Shown here piece after piece: positions 36,170 through 43,822 of a stretch of DNA of 64,000 nt. The translations under genes were made by a program, and so were the position numbers. The first letter of the stretch is position 1, and each line of letters begins with the position of its first letter. The stretch spans positions 1,788,001 through 1,852,000 of the forward strand of contig CANLUY010000001.1 in assembly GCA_947494435.1 (NCBI GenBank). The letters are read 5' to 3'. The notes below the pieces were generated by a model. That model had not been told where the DNA came from. It saw only the letters and a list, made by a program, of their open reading frames with translations, and ran no database searches. The stretch is from an uncultured Litoreibacter sp. GTDB taxonomy: Bacteria; Pseudomonadota; Alphaproteobacteria; Rhodobacterales; Rhodobacteraceae.

Positions 36170-37331
36170 TGAAATAATCCATATTGGTTTTGTAGCCGTG
36201 AACCTGTGGTTTTGGTTTGAACATCGTTCTTGGACTACCGTTTTTGTCCATAATCCCAAATGTGTTGGTCTTAGGATTGTATCTAACTACGTCACCATTT
36301 GTTCTGATCTTCGTCAATGTTCCTGCCGGTGGTTTTTGCAAGAAACTCCTAGTTGTTTTGGCATACTGAACCGCATTTTTGAGCTCCGGAAAATCCTTTC
36401 GATGGCTTTTATAGTGCTCAAATGCGTTTTTGGCCGCACTGCGTTTCGAAGTGTTGGTCCAAAGCTTGGCTTTGGCATAACTATTCACTACCCCAAGCTT
36501 GTTGTCGTTCGCGGCCTTTCCGAAATAGGGTGGTTTACCTCCCCCTGCTGCCCCACCTGCTGCAGCAACTGGCTTTTTCCTCTCCCGAAATTCCTGCAAT
36601 TTCTGCTTTTGGAACTGCTTGTTCGCAATGATGGCAGGCTTGTTTGCGACGTTTGAGGCCACTCGGGTGCCATTCGCTTTGGTGATGGGACGTGATTCTC
36701 TGAGCTTTGAAAAGCGTTGTGCGGCTTGTTGTCGGCGTTGGGTGAATTTCGGCGAGCTTATGGTGCTCGCACGGTTGGCTGTGCGGGACAAAAGCGCGAT
36801 GGTGTTTGTTTGTTGCGCGGCCTTTTGACGTTGCTGATTTTGCTGCTGAAGGCGGGTGCGCTTTTTCAACTCTTGCAGGCGACGGTCGCGCTGAAGGCGT
36901 ATGGCTTTGTCTCGCGCAATGCGGGCAGTTTGTTGCGCCTGCTTTTGCGCAACCTGTTTGCGGTGCGCTTGTTTGCGCTGCATGTCTTGCTGGCGTTTGC
37001 GTTGCTGGATACGGCGCTGTTCCGCCATTTTCTGGCGCTGGACCTGCATTTGTTGTTTGCGCACTTGCATCTGGCGTTGGCGCTGCTGCATCGCCACTTG
37101 CTGGCGGCGTCTTTGCTCCTCCATCTGACGGCGTTGGGCGGCCTGCTGCCGACGTTGGGCCTCGCGCTGTTGGCGCTGCATTTGTTGCTGGCGGCGCATT
37201 TGATCTTGCTGCATGCGTTGCTGCTGCATCATCTGCTGCGACCGCCACATAGCGTTTTGACCAAAGCTGTCTGTGGGCCAGCATGTCACGGCGATGATAA
37301 AGGCCATGACCAAATGAATAAGAATTCGCAT
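36159..37331 (-). CDS. secreted polymorphic-toxin-like protein: Gln/Arg-rich coiled coil with C-terminal RNase-like domain
   Basis: A 390-residue protein with three parts. Residues 1-25 (MRILIHLVMAFIIAVTCWPTDSFG) are a signal peptide. Residues 30-165 are an extreme Gln/Arg/Met/Lys-rich coiled coil. After a glycine linker (AAAGGAAGGGKPPYFG) comes a C-terminal domain of about 110 residues with AFEHYKSHRKDFPEL, GTLTKIRTNGDVVRYNPKT and PRTMFKP, resembling the small RNase toxin tips (barnase/EndoU/colicin-like, BECR fold) of polymorphic toxins. That domain call rests on pattern memory. The start is ATG 37331 rather than the track start 37367. It is followed by an overlapping candidate immunity gene. 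The tip-coding part is markedly lower in G+C than its neighbours. Confidence 0.65.
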   Translation of the reverse strand: MRILIHLVMAFIIAVTCWPTDSFGQNAMWRSQQMMQQQRMQQDQMRRQQQMQRQQREAQRRQQAAQRRQMEEQRRRQQVAMQQRQRQMQVRKQQMQVQRQKMAEQRRIQQRKRQQDMQRKQAHRKQVAQKQAQQTARIARDKAIRLQRDRRLQELKKRTRLQQQNQQRQKAAQQTNTIALLSRTANRASTISSPKFTQRRQQAAQRFSKLRESRPITKANGTRVASNVANKPAIIANKQFQKQKLQEFRERKKPVAAAGGAAGGGKPPYFGKAANDNKLGVVNSYAKAKLWTNTSKRSAAKNAFEHYKSHRKDFPELKNAVQYAKTTRSFLQKPPAGTLTKIRTNGDVVRYNPKTNTFGIMDKNGSPRTMFKPKPQVHGYKTNMDYFNAQ

Positions 37332-37446
37332 GGGGATATCGTTGCCTATGGGCTTGGCTTTGGTCAAGCCCGGTTGAGAGGCGAAGTTGACGGGTGCTAA
37401 CCTTCGGGGGACGGTGACCCGTCAGAAAAATTGCTCTAGGTTCACT

Positions 37447-37475
37447 TTGACGGTTAGGGTTGGACGCGGTACGCT
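37447..37475 (+). promoter_or_regulatory. candidate nrdJ promoter
   Basis: TTGACG, 17-base spacer, TACGCT, located 36 bp before the nrdJ start. The -10 element overlaps the NrdR-box-like sequence that begins at 37471. Confidence 0.5.
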
Positions 37476-37486
37476 CTATGTAGTGT
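37471..37486 (+). promoter_or_regulatory. NrdR-box-like operator upstream of nrdJ
   Basis: ACGCTCTATGTAGTGT agrees at 13 of 16 positions with an ACACTATATATAGTGT-type NrdR box, the operator of the nucleotide-sensing repressor of ribonucleotide reductase genes. NrdR boxes usually come in pairs; an upstream partner (TTGCTCTAGGTTCACT at 37431) is only a weak match. Confidence 0.55.
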
Positions 37487-37511
37487 TTCCTTCCTCATAA
37501 GGACCATAGAT

Positions 37512-39785
37512 ATGAGCCGTTTTGCTGCCCCCATTGCCGACCAAATCTGGGACATGAAATACCGCTTCAAGGAAGCGGATGGCACGCCGATTGACGTTAC
37601 GGTGGAAGACAGCTGGCGCCGGATTGCGGGCGCTTTGGCAGCACCTGAGGCGGATCCGTCGAAATGGGAAGATGTATTTTACGAAGCACTTGAGGATTTC
37701 AAATATCTGCCTGCGGGCCGGATCACGGCGGGGGCTGGCACGGAACGCTCGGTGACGCTGTTTAATTGCTTCGTGATGGGCACGGTGCCGGATTCGATGG
37801 GCGGCATTTTTGATATGCTCAAGGAAGCTGCGCTGACGATGCAGCAGGGCGGCGGAATCGGTTATGATTTCTCCACGATCCGGCCCAAAGGAGCAGGCGT
37901 CAAAGGCGTGGCGGCGGATGCGTCGGGGCCTTTGTCTTTCATGGATGTGTGGGATGCGATGTGTCGCACGATCATGTCTGCAGGCTCGCGCCGTGGCGCG
38001 ATGATGGCGACGATGCGCTGTGATCATCCTGATATTGAGGACTTTATCACGGCCAAGCAGGACTCGGCACGGCTGAGGATGTTCAATCTGTCCGTGCTGG
38101 TGACGGATGATTTTATGGAGGCCGTGAAGGCGGAAGGCTCTTGGGATCTGGTTTTTGGTGGCGAGGTTGTGCGGACGGTGCAGGCGTTGGATCTGTGGGA
38201 TCTGATCATGCGCTCCACCTACGATTTCGCGGAGCCGGGTGTGATTTTCATCGACCGGATCAACAAAGCGAACAACCTGTCTTATTGCGAGACGATTGCG
38301 GCGACGAACCCGTGCGGGGAGCAGCCTTTGCCGCCTTATGGGGCGTGTTTGCTGGGGTCGATCAATCTGGCACGCTTGGTGGCGGAACCGTTTGAGCCGC
38401 ATGCTGAGCTGGATATTGAGGCGTTGGATGATCTCGTGCGGGTGGCCGTGCGGATGATGGATAATGTTGTGGATGCGTCTCGGTTCCCGTTGGAGGCGCA
38501 GCGTCAGGAGGCTTTGGCGAAGCGGCGGATTGGTCTTGGAGTGACGGGTCTGGCGGATGCTTTGTTGATGGTTGGCTCGCGCTATGGATCCGAGGAGGCG
38601 GCGCGTCTGACGGATCGCTGGTTGCACGCTATCGCCCGCGCCGCGTATCTGGCGTCGGTCGATTTGGCCCGCGAAAAAGGGGCTTTTCCGCTGTTCGATG
38701 CGGAGGCGTTTTTGGCCTCGGGGGCAATGCAGGATATGGATGCGGATGTGCGCGAGGCGATCCGGGAGCATGGTATTCGCAACGCATTGCTGACCTCGAT
38801 TGCGCCGACGGGGACGATTTCATTGTATGCGGGGAATGTGTCGTCGGGGATCGAGCCGGTCTTTGCTTATGCGTATACGCGTAAGGTTTTGCAAAAAGAC
38901 GGCTCGCGGACTGAGGAAGAAGTCGTGGACTACGCGGTGCAGCTGTGGCGCGAGAAGTTTGGCGATGTGGACCTGCCGGACCATTTTGTGAATGCGCAGA
39001 CGCTGGCACCGCTGGATCATGTGCGGATGCAGGCGGCGGCGCAGAAATGGGTGGATAGCTCGATTTCGAAAACGATCAATTGCCCCGAGGATATCAGCTT
39101 TGATGATTTCAAGGACGTCTATATGGCCGCGTGGGATCAGGGCTGTAAGGGGTGCACGACCTACCGTCCGAATGATGTGACGGGGTCCGTTTTGTCGGTG
39201 TCTGAATCGTCTGATGTTGAGGAAACAAGGCCCGTGCAGGTCAGCGAGGGTGGCGAAGTTGTATATATGTCCGAGCCGCTGGACCGGCCGAGCGAGCTGG
39301 AAGGGCAGACCTATAAGGTGAAATGGCCCGATAGCGAGCATGCGCTGTATATCACGGTGAATGATATTGTTCTGAATGGGCATAGGCGCCCATTTGAGGT
39401 GTTTATCAACTCCAAAAATATGGAGCATTTTGCCTGGACTGTGGCGCTGACGCGGATGATTTCGGCGGTGTTCCGGCGCGGTGGCGATGTGTCCTTCGTG
39501 GTGGAAGAGCTGAAGGCGGTGTTTGATCCGCGCGGTGGAGCGTGGGTGCAGGGCAAGTATATCCCGTCCATTCTGGCCGCGATTGGTGGCGTGATCGAGC
39601 AGCATATGATTGCAACTGGGTTCATTGCCGGTGAAGGGATGGGGCTGAAGCAGGACCCGTCCGCGCAAGTGGTGGCTGTCGGTGAGAAGCGCGGTAAAGC
39701 GTGTCCGAGCTGCGGTCAGTATGATTTGCGGATGGTGGAAGGGTGCATGACCTGCGCGTCTTGTGGTCATTCCAAGTGCGGATAA
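37512..39785 (+). CDS. nrdJ: adenosylcobalamin-dependent ribonucleoside-diphosphate reductase (class II)
   Basis: A 757-residue class II reductase that makes deoxyribonucleotides using vitamin B12 coenzyme instead of oxygen-dependent radicals. VTLFNCFVMG (about residue 83-92) and NPCGEQPLPPYGACLLGSINL (about 270-290) carry the active-site cysteines and Glu; QQGGGIGYDFSTIRPKG lies between. The C-terminus has the cysteine cluster CPSCGQYDLRMVEGCMTC...CGHSKCG that re-reduces the active site. No ATP-cone is present at the N-terminus. AAGGA precedes ATG 37512. A single-gene unit with a probable NrdR-controlled promoter. Confidence 0.96.
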   Translation: MSRFAAPIADQIWDMKYRFKEADGTPIDVTVEDSWRRIAGALAAPEADPSKWEDVFYEALEDFKYLPAGRITAGAGTERSVTLFNCFVMGTVPDSMGGIFDMLKEAALTMQQGGGIGYDFSTIRPKGAGVKGVAADASGPLSFMDVWDAMCRTIMSAGSRRGAMMATMRCDHPDIEDFITAKQDSARLRMFNLSVLVTDDFMEAVKAEGSWDLVFGGEVVRTVQALDLWDLIMRSTYDFAEPGVIFIDRINKANNLSYCETIAATNPCGEQPLPPYGACLLGSINLARLVAEPFEPHAELDIEALDDLVRVAVRMMDNVVDASRFPLEAQRQEALAKRRIGLGVTGLADALLMVGSRYGSEEAARLTDRWLHAIARAAYLASVDLAREKGAFPLFDAEAFLASGAMQDMDADVREAIREHGIRNALLTSIAPTGTISLYAGNVSSGIEPVFAYAYTRKVLQKDGSRTEEEVVDYAVQLWREKFGDVDLPDHFVNAQTLAPLDHVRMQAAAQKWVDSSISKTINCPEDISFDDFKDVYMAAWDQGCKGCTTYRPNDVTGSVLSVSESSDVEETRPVQVSEGGEVVYMSEPLDRPSELEGQTYKVKWPDSEHALYITVNDIVLNGHRRPFEVFINSKNMEHFAWTVALTRMISAVFRRGGDVSFVVEELKAVFDPRGGAWVQGKYIPSILAAIGGVIEQHMIATGFIAGEGMGLKQDPSAQVVAVGEKRGKACPSCGQYDLRMVEGCMTCASCGHSKCG

Positions 39786-39869
39786 TTCTTCGGGGCAGCT
39801 GATTTCACCAGCGCTGTGCGTGCCGCCCAGAGCGATCTGGATGACACGTTATCTGACGGAACGTCCGGT

Positions 39870-40583
39870 TTAAGCGGCTTTCTTTCGGCGTGCAGCTGCG
39901 ACACCTGCGAATGCGGCGAATAGCAGCCAGCCGGATGCGGGGAGCGGGACCGCGGAGATCTCGGGCTCGATATCGCCAAACAGGCGCGCGGCGTCGTTTG
40001 AACTGAAGTTTTCAATCCGTCTGATATCCGTATCTACGTCAAAGACCAGGCAGTCGACCCTGTCCGGACTCCAATTATTACCGATGCCGATAATCGTCAC
40101 GCGGATATCATCAGACTTCAGCATGTTTGAGAGAGCGCATACGTCAGTATCCCCGTTGTTGGGGAGGTGTGGATTGCCGTCAGTAAGAAGTAAAAGATGC
40201 TTCGGCTTTGCAGGGTCTGCAATAGTATCAAACGCGGTGATTGAGCTTCGCAATGCAGCGACAGTGTTCGTGTAGCCGGCATTATAACCGAAAGCGTCAA
40301 TGCTCGCATTGATCTCTACGAGGGATTGATCGTCGGAAAATGAATGGAGTGGGGCGACCTCAGTGCTGAATGCGGAGATGTCAAAAGATGACAATGGATC
40401 GCGTGGTCGGATTTCGTCTTCGATGAGAGTTTGCACAAAATTTACAGATGATGCCCAGCCCGCAGAGCCAAGTGAACCGCTGGAGTCCATCAGGATGGAG
40501 ACATAGGCCCCATTTACGATGGATGCCTGTGCGGACATGGCACTTAGCGAGAATGCACAGGCCAGTATAGTTTTCTTCGACAT
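39870..40583 (-). CDS. von Willebrand factor A-domain protein with VPLPA-CTERM sorting signal
   Basis: A 237-residue exported protein: signal peptide MSKKTILACAFSLSAMSAQA, then a VWA domain with the metal-dependent adhesion motif DSSGSLGS (about residues 33-40), a conserved Thr region (AGYTNTVAAL) and LLLLTDGNPH. The end is VPLPASGWLLFAAFAGVAAARRKKAA: a VPLPA motif, one membrane segment and an Arg/Lys tail, the signal processed by an exosortase of the XrtD type. The sorting enzyme is not in this window. Role probably adhesion or surface matrix; the ligand is unknown. It is convergent with nrdJ. Confidence 0.88.
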   Translation of the reverse strand: MSKKTILACAFSLSAMSAQASIVNGAYVSILMDSSGSLGSAGWASSVNFVQTLIEDEIRPRDPLSSFDISAFSTEVAPLHSFSDDQSLVEINASIDAFGYNAGYTNTVAALRSSITAFDTIADPAKPKHLLLLTDGNPHLPNNGDTDVCALSNMLKSDDIRVTIIGIGNNWSPDRVDCLVFDVDTDIRRIENFSSNDAARLFGDIEPEISAVPLPASGWLLFAAFAGVAAARRKKAA

Positions 40584-40690
40584 GTCTTAAATGCCTTATT
40601 GGGCCCCCGCAGCTAAGGTTATTATAATAGCGCCCTGCGGAAACAAAGTGTTTCCTGTGTCATTTTCCGCGGGAGGGTGTTTTTGATCAG

Positions 40691-41455
40691 CTACGGCGCT
40701 GCAATGCTGATGACGCCGGTCAAACCGGAGAGGCCTTGGGTCGGCGTGATGCCAAATACATCCGCTGCGGTTCTGGTAAGGTGGGCGGCATCCGCAAAGC
40801 CCGCTTGGATACCGGCACGCCCGATTTTTTCGCCTTTATGGGCGGCATGCACGGCACACATGATGGCCGCCCAGATTTTGAATTTTCGAAACGTCTGACC
40901 TGTCGTGGCCTTGAAATGTCGCAAGGCCAGTGTGCGTTCCAACTGTAGATCTTGGGCAAGGTCTAGCTGAGATAGCCGGTCAAACGGGTCTTGATAGAGA
41001 CGCTCAACGATACGCATCACACTTGGATCGACGGGCGTCGGGGCATCCATCAGCATCCGGCGAAAGGTGGTCAGGGCGTTGTTATCTTGCGTCTGAAACG
41101 CGGTACGAAGCCCGTGCCATTCTGCAGATAGTGGCGAGAAATCAGGTCTTTGGCCGCTCAGGGTAACGCCGTCGAGGTAGATGATCTCTGCGCCACCATC
41201 GTGGACAATAACGCGGTGCGGAACGCCGGGTTTGATGCACACGGCCTGCGCCTTCGTTTCGTTGGTGTCGTTGCCCACTGAAACAGGTTTTTCTCGCCCG
41301 ACAATAACACAAGTTATCAGGTTCTTGTGTAAAGCAAGCTCCCCCTGCGCGAAGGAGAACAGGTGGTTGCGGAAGAGAGGGACCTTGAGGGGATCGCGCA
41401 AATCACCGGACCTTTGTTTAAGCAGCGTGACCGCAATGCGGTTTTGCCGGATCAT
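40691..41455 (-). CDS. AraC family transcriptional regulator
   Basis: A DNA-binding regulator of about 254 residues. The C-terminal AraC double helix-turn-helix spans about residues 150-245, with LDLAQDLQLERTLALRHFKATTGQTFRKF as the first and AGIQAGFADAAHLTRTAADVFGITP as the second. The N-terminal part is cupin-like (CIKPGVPHRVIVHDGG). The track uses a TTG at 41512; I prefer ATG 41455, which leaves a normal promoter gap to the divergent hydrolase gene. The effector is unknown. The divergent alpha/beta hydrolase gene is the natural first candidate target. Confidence 0.85.
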   Translation of the reverse strand: MIRQNRIAVTLLKQRSGDLRDPLKVPLFRNHLFSFAQGELALHKNLITCVIVGREKPVSVGNDTNETKAQAVCIKPGVPHRVIVHDGGAEIIYLDGVTLSGQRPDFSPLSAEWHGLRTAFQTQDNNALTTFRRMLMDAPTPVDPSVMRIVERLYQDPFDRLSQLDLAQDLQLERTLALRHFKATTGQTFRKFKIWAAIMCAVHAAHKGEKIGRAGIQAGFADAAHLTRTAADVFGITPTQGLSGLTGVISIAAP

Positions 41456-41577
41456 GATGCCGGTTATGGCAAAAGGGAAGAATGGGGCTTTGCGATTTGC
41501 ACGTTTCTTCAACTCCGTCGCGAGGGTTTCGTGATCAACTGCGGTTTCTTGGATATGCGCGGGCTTTTGGAGGAAAC

Positions 41578-42525
41578 GTGGCTGGTCTTATTCGCAAAAT
41601 GGCGGTGGGTGCGTCCCTGCTGATTGGATGCCTGATCACGGCTTGGCTGGTGTTTCCCGCAACAACAGCGGCGGCTTTGATCTACATGAATAACGCCTCT
41701 GCTGGGCTGACAGCGAAGGTAGTCTCGACCGAATTGGGTGAGGTTCACTATCTGGAAGGGGGGCAGGGCGAAACGGTTCTGCTGGTGCATGGTATCTATG
41801 CGCGGAAAGAGCATTGGGTGGAACTGGCTCGTGCGCTGGTCAAAGACCACCACGTGATTGCGCTTGATCTGCCGGGTTTTGGTGACAACGCGCCGCTTGC
41901 CGACGATCAGTATTTGCTAAGTCGGCAGCGCGCGCACTTGCTTTTCGTGATGGACGCCCTTGATTTGGAAAGAGTGCATATCGGGGCAAACTCCATGGGG
42001 GCTTATGTCTCGACGCTTTTGGCCCATGCACATCCCGAGAAGGTCGCGAGTTTCGCGTATATCGGCAGTCCGCTGGGCGTTCCAACGCCCGTGCAGAGTG
42101 ACATGGACGCGGCGCGCGCAGCGGGGGGCCGGCCTTTGGTTGTTCAATCCTTCGAGGACTTTACCGCGCGCAACGATTGGTTGTCGCCTAATATTCCTTA
42201 TGTGCCGGGGCCGATCTTGCGGACATGGGCGGCTGAGGAGGTTGCGACGGGCGATCATAACGCGCGTGTTTGGGATGTCGTGCATCAGCAATCCGATGTG
42301 CCCACGGTCTTGGAGCTTGCGCCGTCGTTGAGCATGCCTTCGCTGATTCTGTGGTGTCAGGAAGACCGGATTTTCCATGTCAGCGGTGCGGAGGTGCTTC
42401 GCCAGACCCTGCCGAACGCCCAGATGACTGTGCTCGAAGGTTGCGGCCATGTCCCGATGCTGGACCGACCAGATGCTGTGGCGGAGCGCTACCTTGAGTT
42501 TCTGGCCACGCTGCCAGCGGAGTAG
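41578..42525 (+). CDS. alpha/beta hydrolase, membrane-anchored
   Basis: A protein of about 315 residues with an N-terminal membrane segment (MAVGASLLIGCLITAWLVFPATTAAALIY) and an alpha/beta hydrolase fold. LLVHGIYARKEHW is the oxyanion region; the nucleophile Ser is in HIGANSMGAYVS (about residue 138); the acid is in WCQEDRIFHV (about 268) and the His in EGCGHVPMLDRP (about 295). The start is GTG 41578, directly after GGAGGAAAC; the track start lies 32 codons upstream with no ribosome site. Substrate unknown, probably an ester at the inner face or in the periplasm. Divergent from the AraC regulator. Confidence 0.85.
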   Translation: MAGLIRKMAVGASLLIGCLITAWLVFPATTAAALIYMNNASAGLTAKVVSTELGEVHYLEGGQGETVLLVHGIYARKEHWVELARALVKDHHVIALDLPGFGDNAPLADDQYLLSRQRAHLLFVMDALDLERVHIGANSMGAYVSTLLAHAHPEKVASFAYIGSPLGVPTPVQSDMDAARAAGGRPLVVQSFEDFTARNDWLSPNIPYVPGPILRTWAAEEVATGDHNARVWDVVHQQSDVPTVLELAPSLSMPSLILWCQEDRIFHVSGAEVLRQTLPNAQMTVLEGCGHVPMLDRPDAVAERYLEFLATLPAE

Positions 42526-42774
42526 CCGTTTTCGAATTAAGCGTTGGCCGGAGAGGCCGTACCTTTTGTCCGGACCGGCTGTGCTGTCTGGTCCCGAGGC
42601 CGCGATTGTCTGCGTGATGGGCCACTGGCTTTGGCGCGTCTGGCGGTTGCGCCTTGAGCCTCGTTGCGCAATCATCTGCTGACATTTCTGCACAAGGCGA
42701 GACGCCGCCCGTCCGGCTTCCGGAGGGCAGCCGCATCAAAGATGAAATGGCACATATTTTAGGGAGTACACGTC

Positions 42775-43725
42775 ATGAGACTTACAGCATTATTCGCGGG
42801 TGTGGCCGTCGCGCTTACAGCCACTGTGGCGCAGGCGCAGGAACGGATCACATATAAATCGGCCAAGTCGACCTCGTCCTACTATCAGATGGGGGTTCAG
42901 ATTGCCGAGGCCATGAAGGCGGGCACTGAGGGCGGCATGATCGTGACCGTGGAAGAAAGCCAAGGCTCTGTGCAGAACGTCATGGAAGTTCGGGCACGTG
43001 GCGGCGAATACGTCTTCACCACACCGCCTGCACTGATCGGCCTCGCCCAAGGCGGCAAAGCAATGTTCGAGGGGAAGTCCGATCCGGCGTTTGACGACAT
43101 TCGTGCGCTATTCCCGATCCCGTCTCTGACGATGCATTTTGTGATGTCGGATGCTAGCGGCGTGACTGATTTCGCCGGGATGGAAGGCAAGACGATCCTG
43201 CTTGGGAAAGGCTCCTTCGGGGCGCGCGAAGGGGAGAAATATCTTGGCCTGTTCGGTCTTGAAGGCAAAGTGGAACTGGCCGAGGTCGAGTTGTCCAATG
43301 CGGTTGCGGCTTTGAAAAATGGGCAGATTGACGGGTTCGTCACAGCTGGTTCTTACCCTGCGCCCAATGTGATCGAGGCGGCGGCAACGACCGGTGTCAC
43401 TGTGATGTCGCTGAGCGAAGATCAGATCGCCCAGACCAAACGGACCAAATTGGTGATCCCGGCAGGTACCTATGCGGGGCAAGAGGCGGATATCACGACG
43501 ACATCGCTGCCAGTGGCGGCCTTCACAACCACAAAAATGAGTGAGGATGCGGCGTATATGTTGACCAAAACCTTCTGGGAGCAGCGCGCCGAGATGGGTG
43601 AAGCCGCCCCATGGTGGAACGGTGTCGATGAAGGGCTCATGAGCAGCATCACCAGCAAGCTGCACCCTGGTGCGATCCGTTATTATAAGGAAGCGGGCTT
43701 TGCGCTGACCGACGCGCAGATGTAG
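42775..43725 (+). CDS. TAXI family TRAP transporter solute-binding protein
   Basis: A 316-residue periplasmic receptor with signal peptide MRLTALFAGVAVALTATVAQA. TAXI patterns: ITYKSAKSTSSYYQMGVQIAEAM, VEESQGSVQNVMEVRARGGEY and ALKNGQIDGFVTAGSYPAPNV. TAXI proteins work with a fused TRAP permease, which is the next gene. TTAGGGAG precedes the ATG. Ligands of this family are mostly unknown; glutamate/glutamine-type compounds have been suggested for a few members. The 249 bp upstream contain no gene I can support. Confidence 0.9.
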   Translation: MRLTALFAGVAVALTATVAQAQERITYKSAKSTSSYYQMGVQIAEAMKAGTEGGMIVTVEESQGSVQNVMEVRARGGEYVFTTPPALIGLAQGGKAMFEGKSDPAFDDIRALFPIPSLTMHFVMSDASGVTDFAGMEGKTILLGKGSFGAREGEKYLGLFGLEGKVELAEVELSNAVAALKNGQIDGFVTAGSYPAPNVIEAAATTGVTVMSLSEDQIAQTKRTKLVIPAGTYAGQEADITTTSLPVAAFTTTKMSEDAAYMLTKTFWEQRAEMGEAAPWWNGVDEGLMSSITSKLHPGAIRYYKEAGFALTDAQM

Positions 43726-43749
43726 GCGTCCGCGCAGCGTATAATTTTG

Positions 43750-43778
43750 GGCGGAACCGGGCCTGTCTCGGTTTCGCC
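43750..43778 (+). terminator. hairpin between the TAXI receptor and its permease gene
   Basis: Stem GGCGGAACCG / CGGTTTCGCC (one G-T pair), 9-base loop. There is no T run, so it may stabilise the upstream message rather than terminate. It occupies the same position as hairpins in the other transporter operons here. Confidence 0.5.
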
Positions 43779-43822
43779 TGTCGAGCCCTTAAGCTGCTGT
43801 TCTAACGACGTGAAAGTACGCT

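Noticed and set aside
36717-37400. Leu-rich plus-strand ORFs opposite the coiled-coil protein (membrane-like sequences)
   Set aside because: They are the complement of CAG/CGC/ATG-rich codons of the Gln/Arg coiled coil; no ribosome site or family pattern.
37368-37511. Cobalamin riboswitch upstream of the B12-dependent nrdJ
   Set aside because: The gap is only 144 bases, I see no B12-box-like sequence, and a promoter with an NrdR-like box fits the space better.
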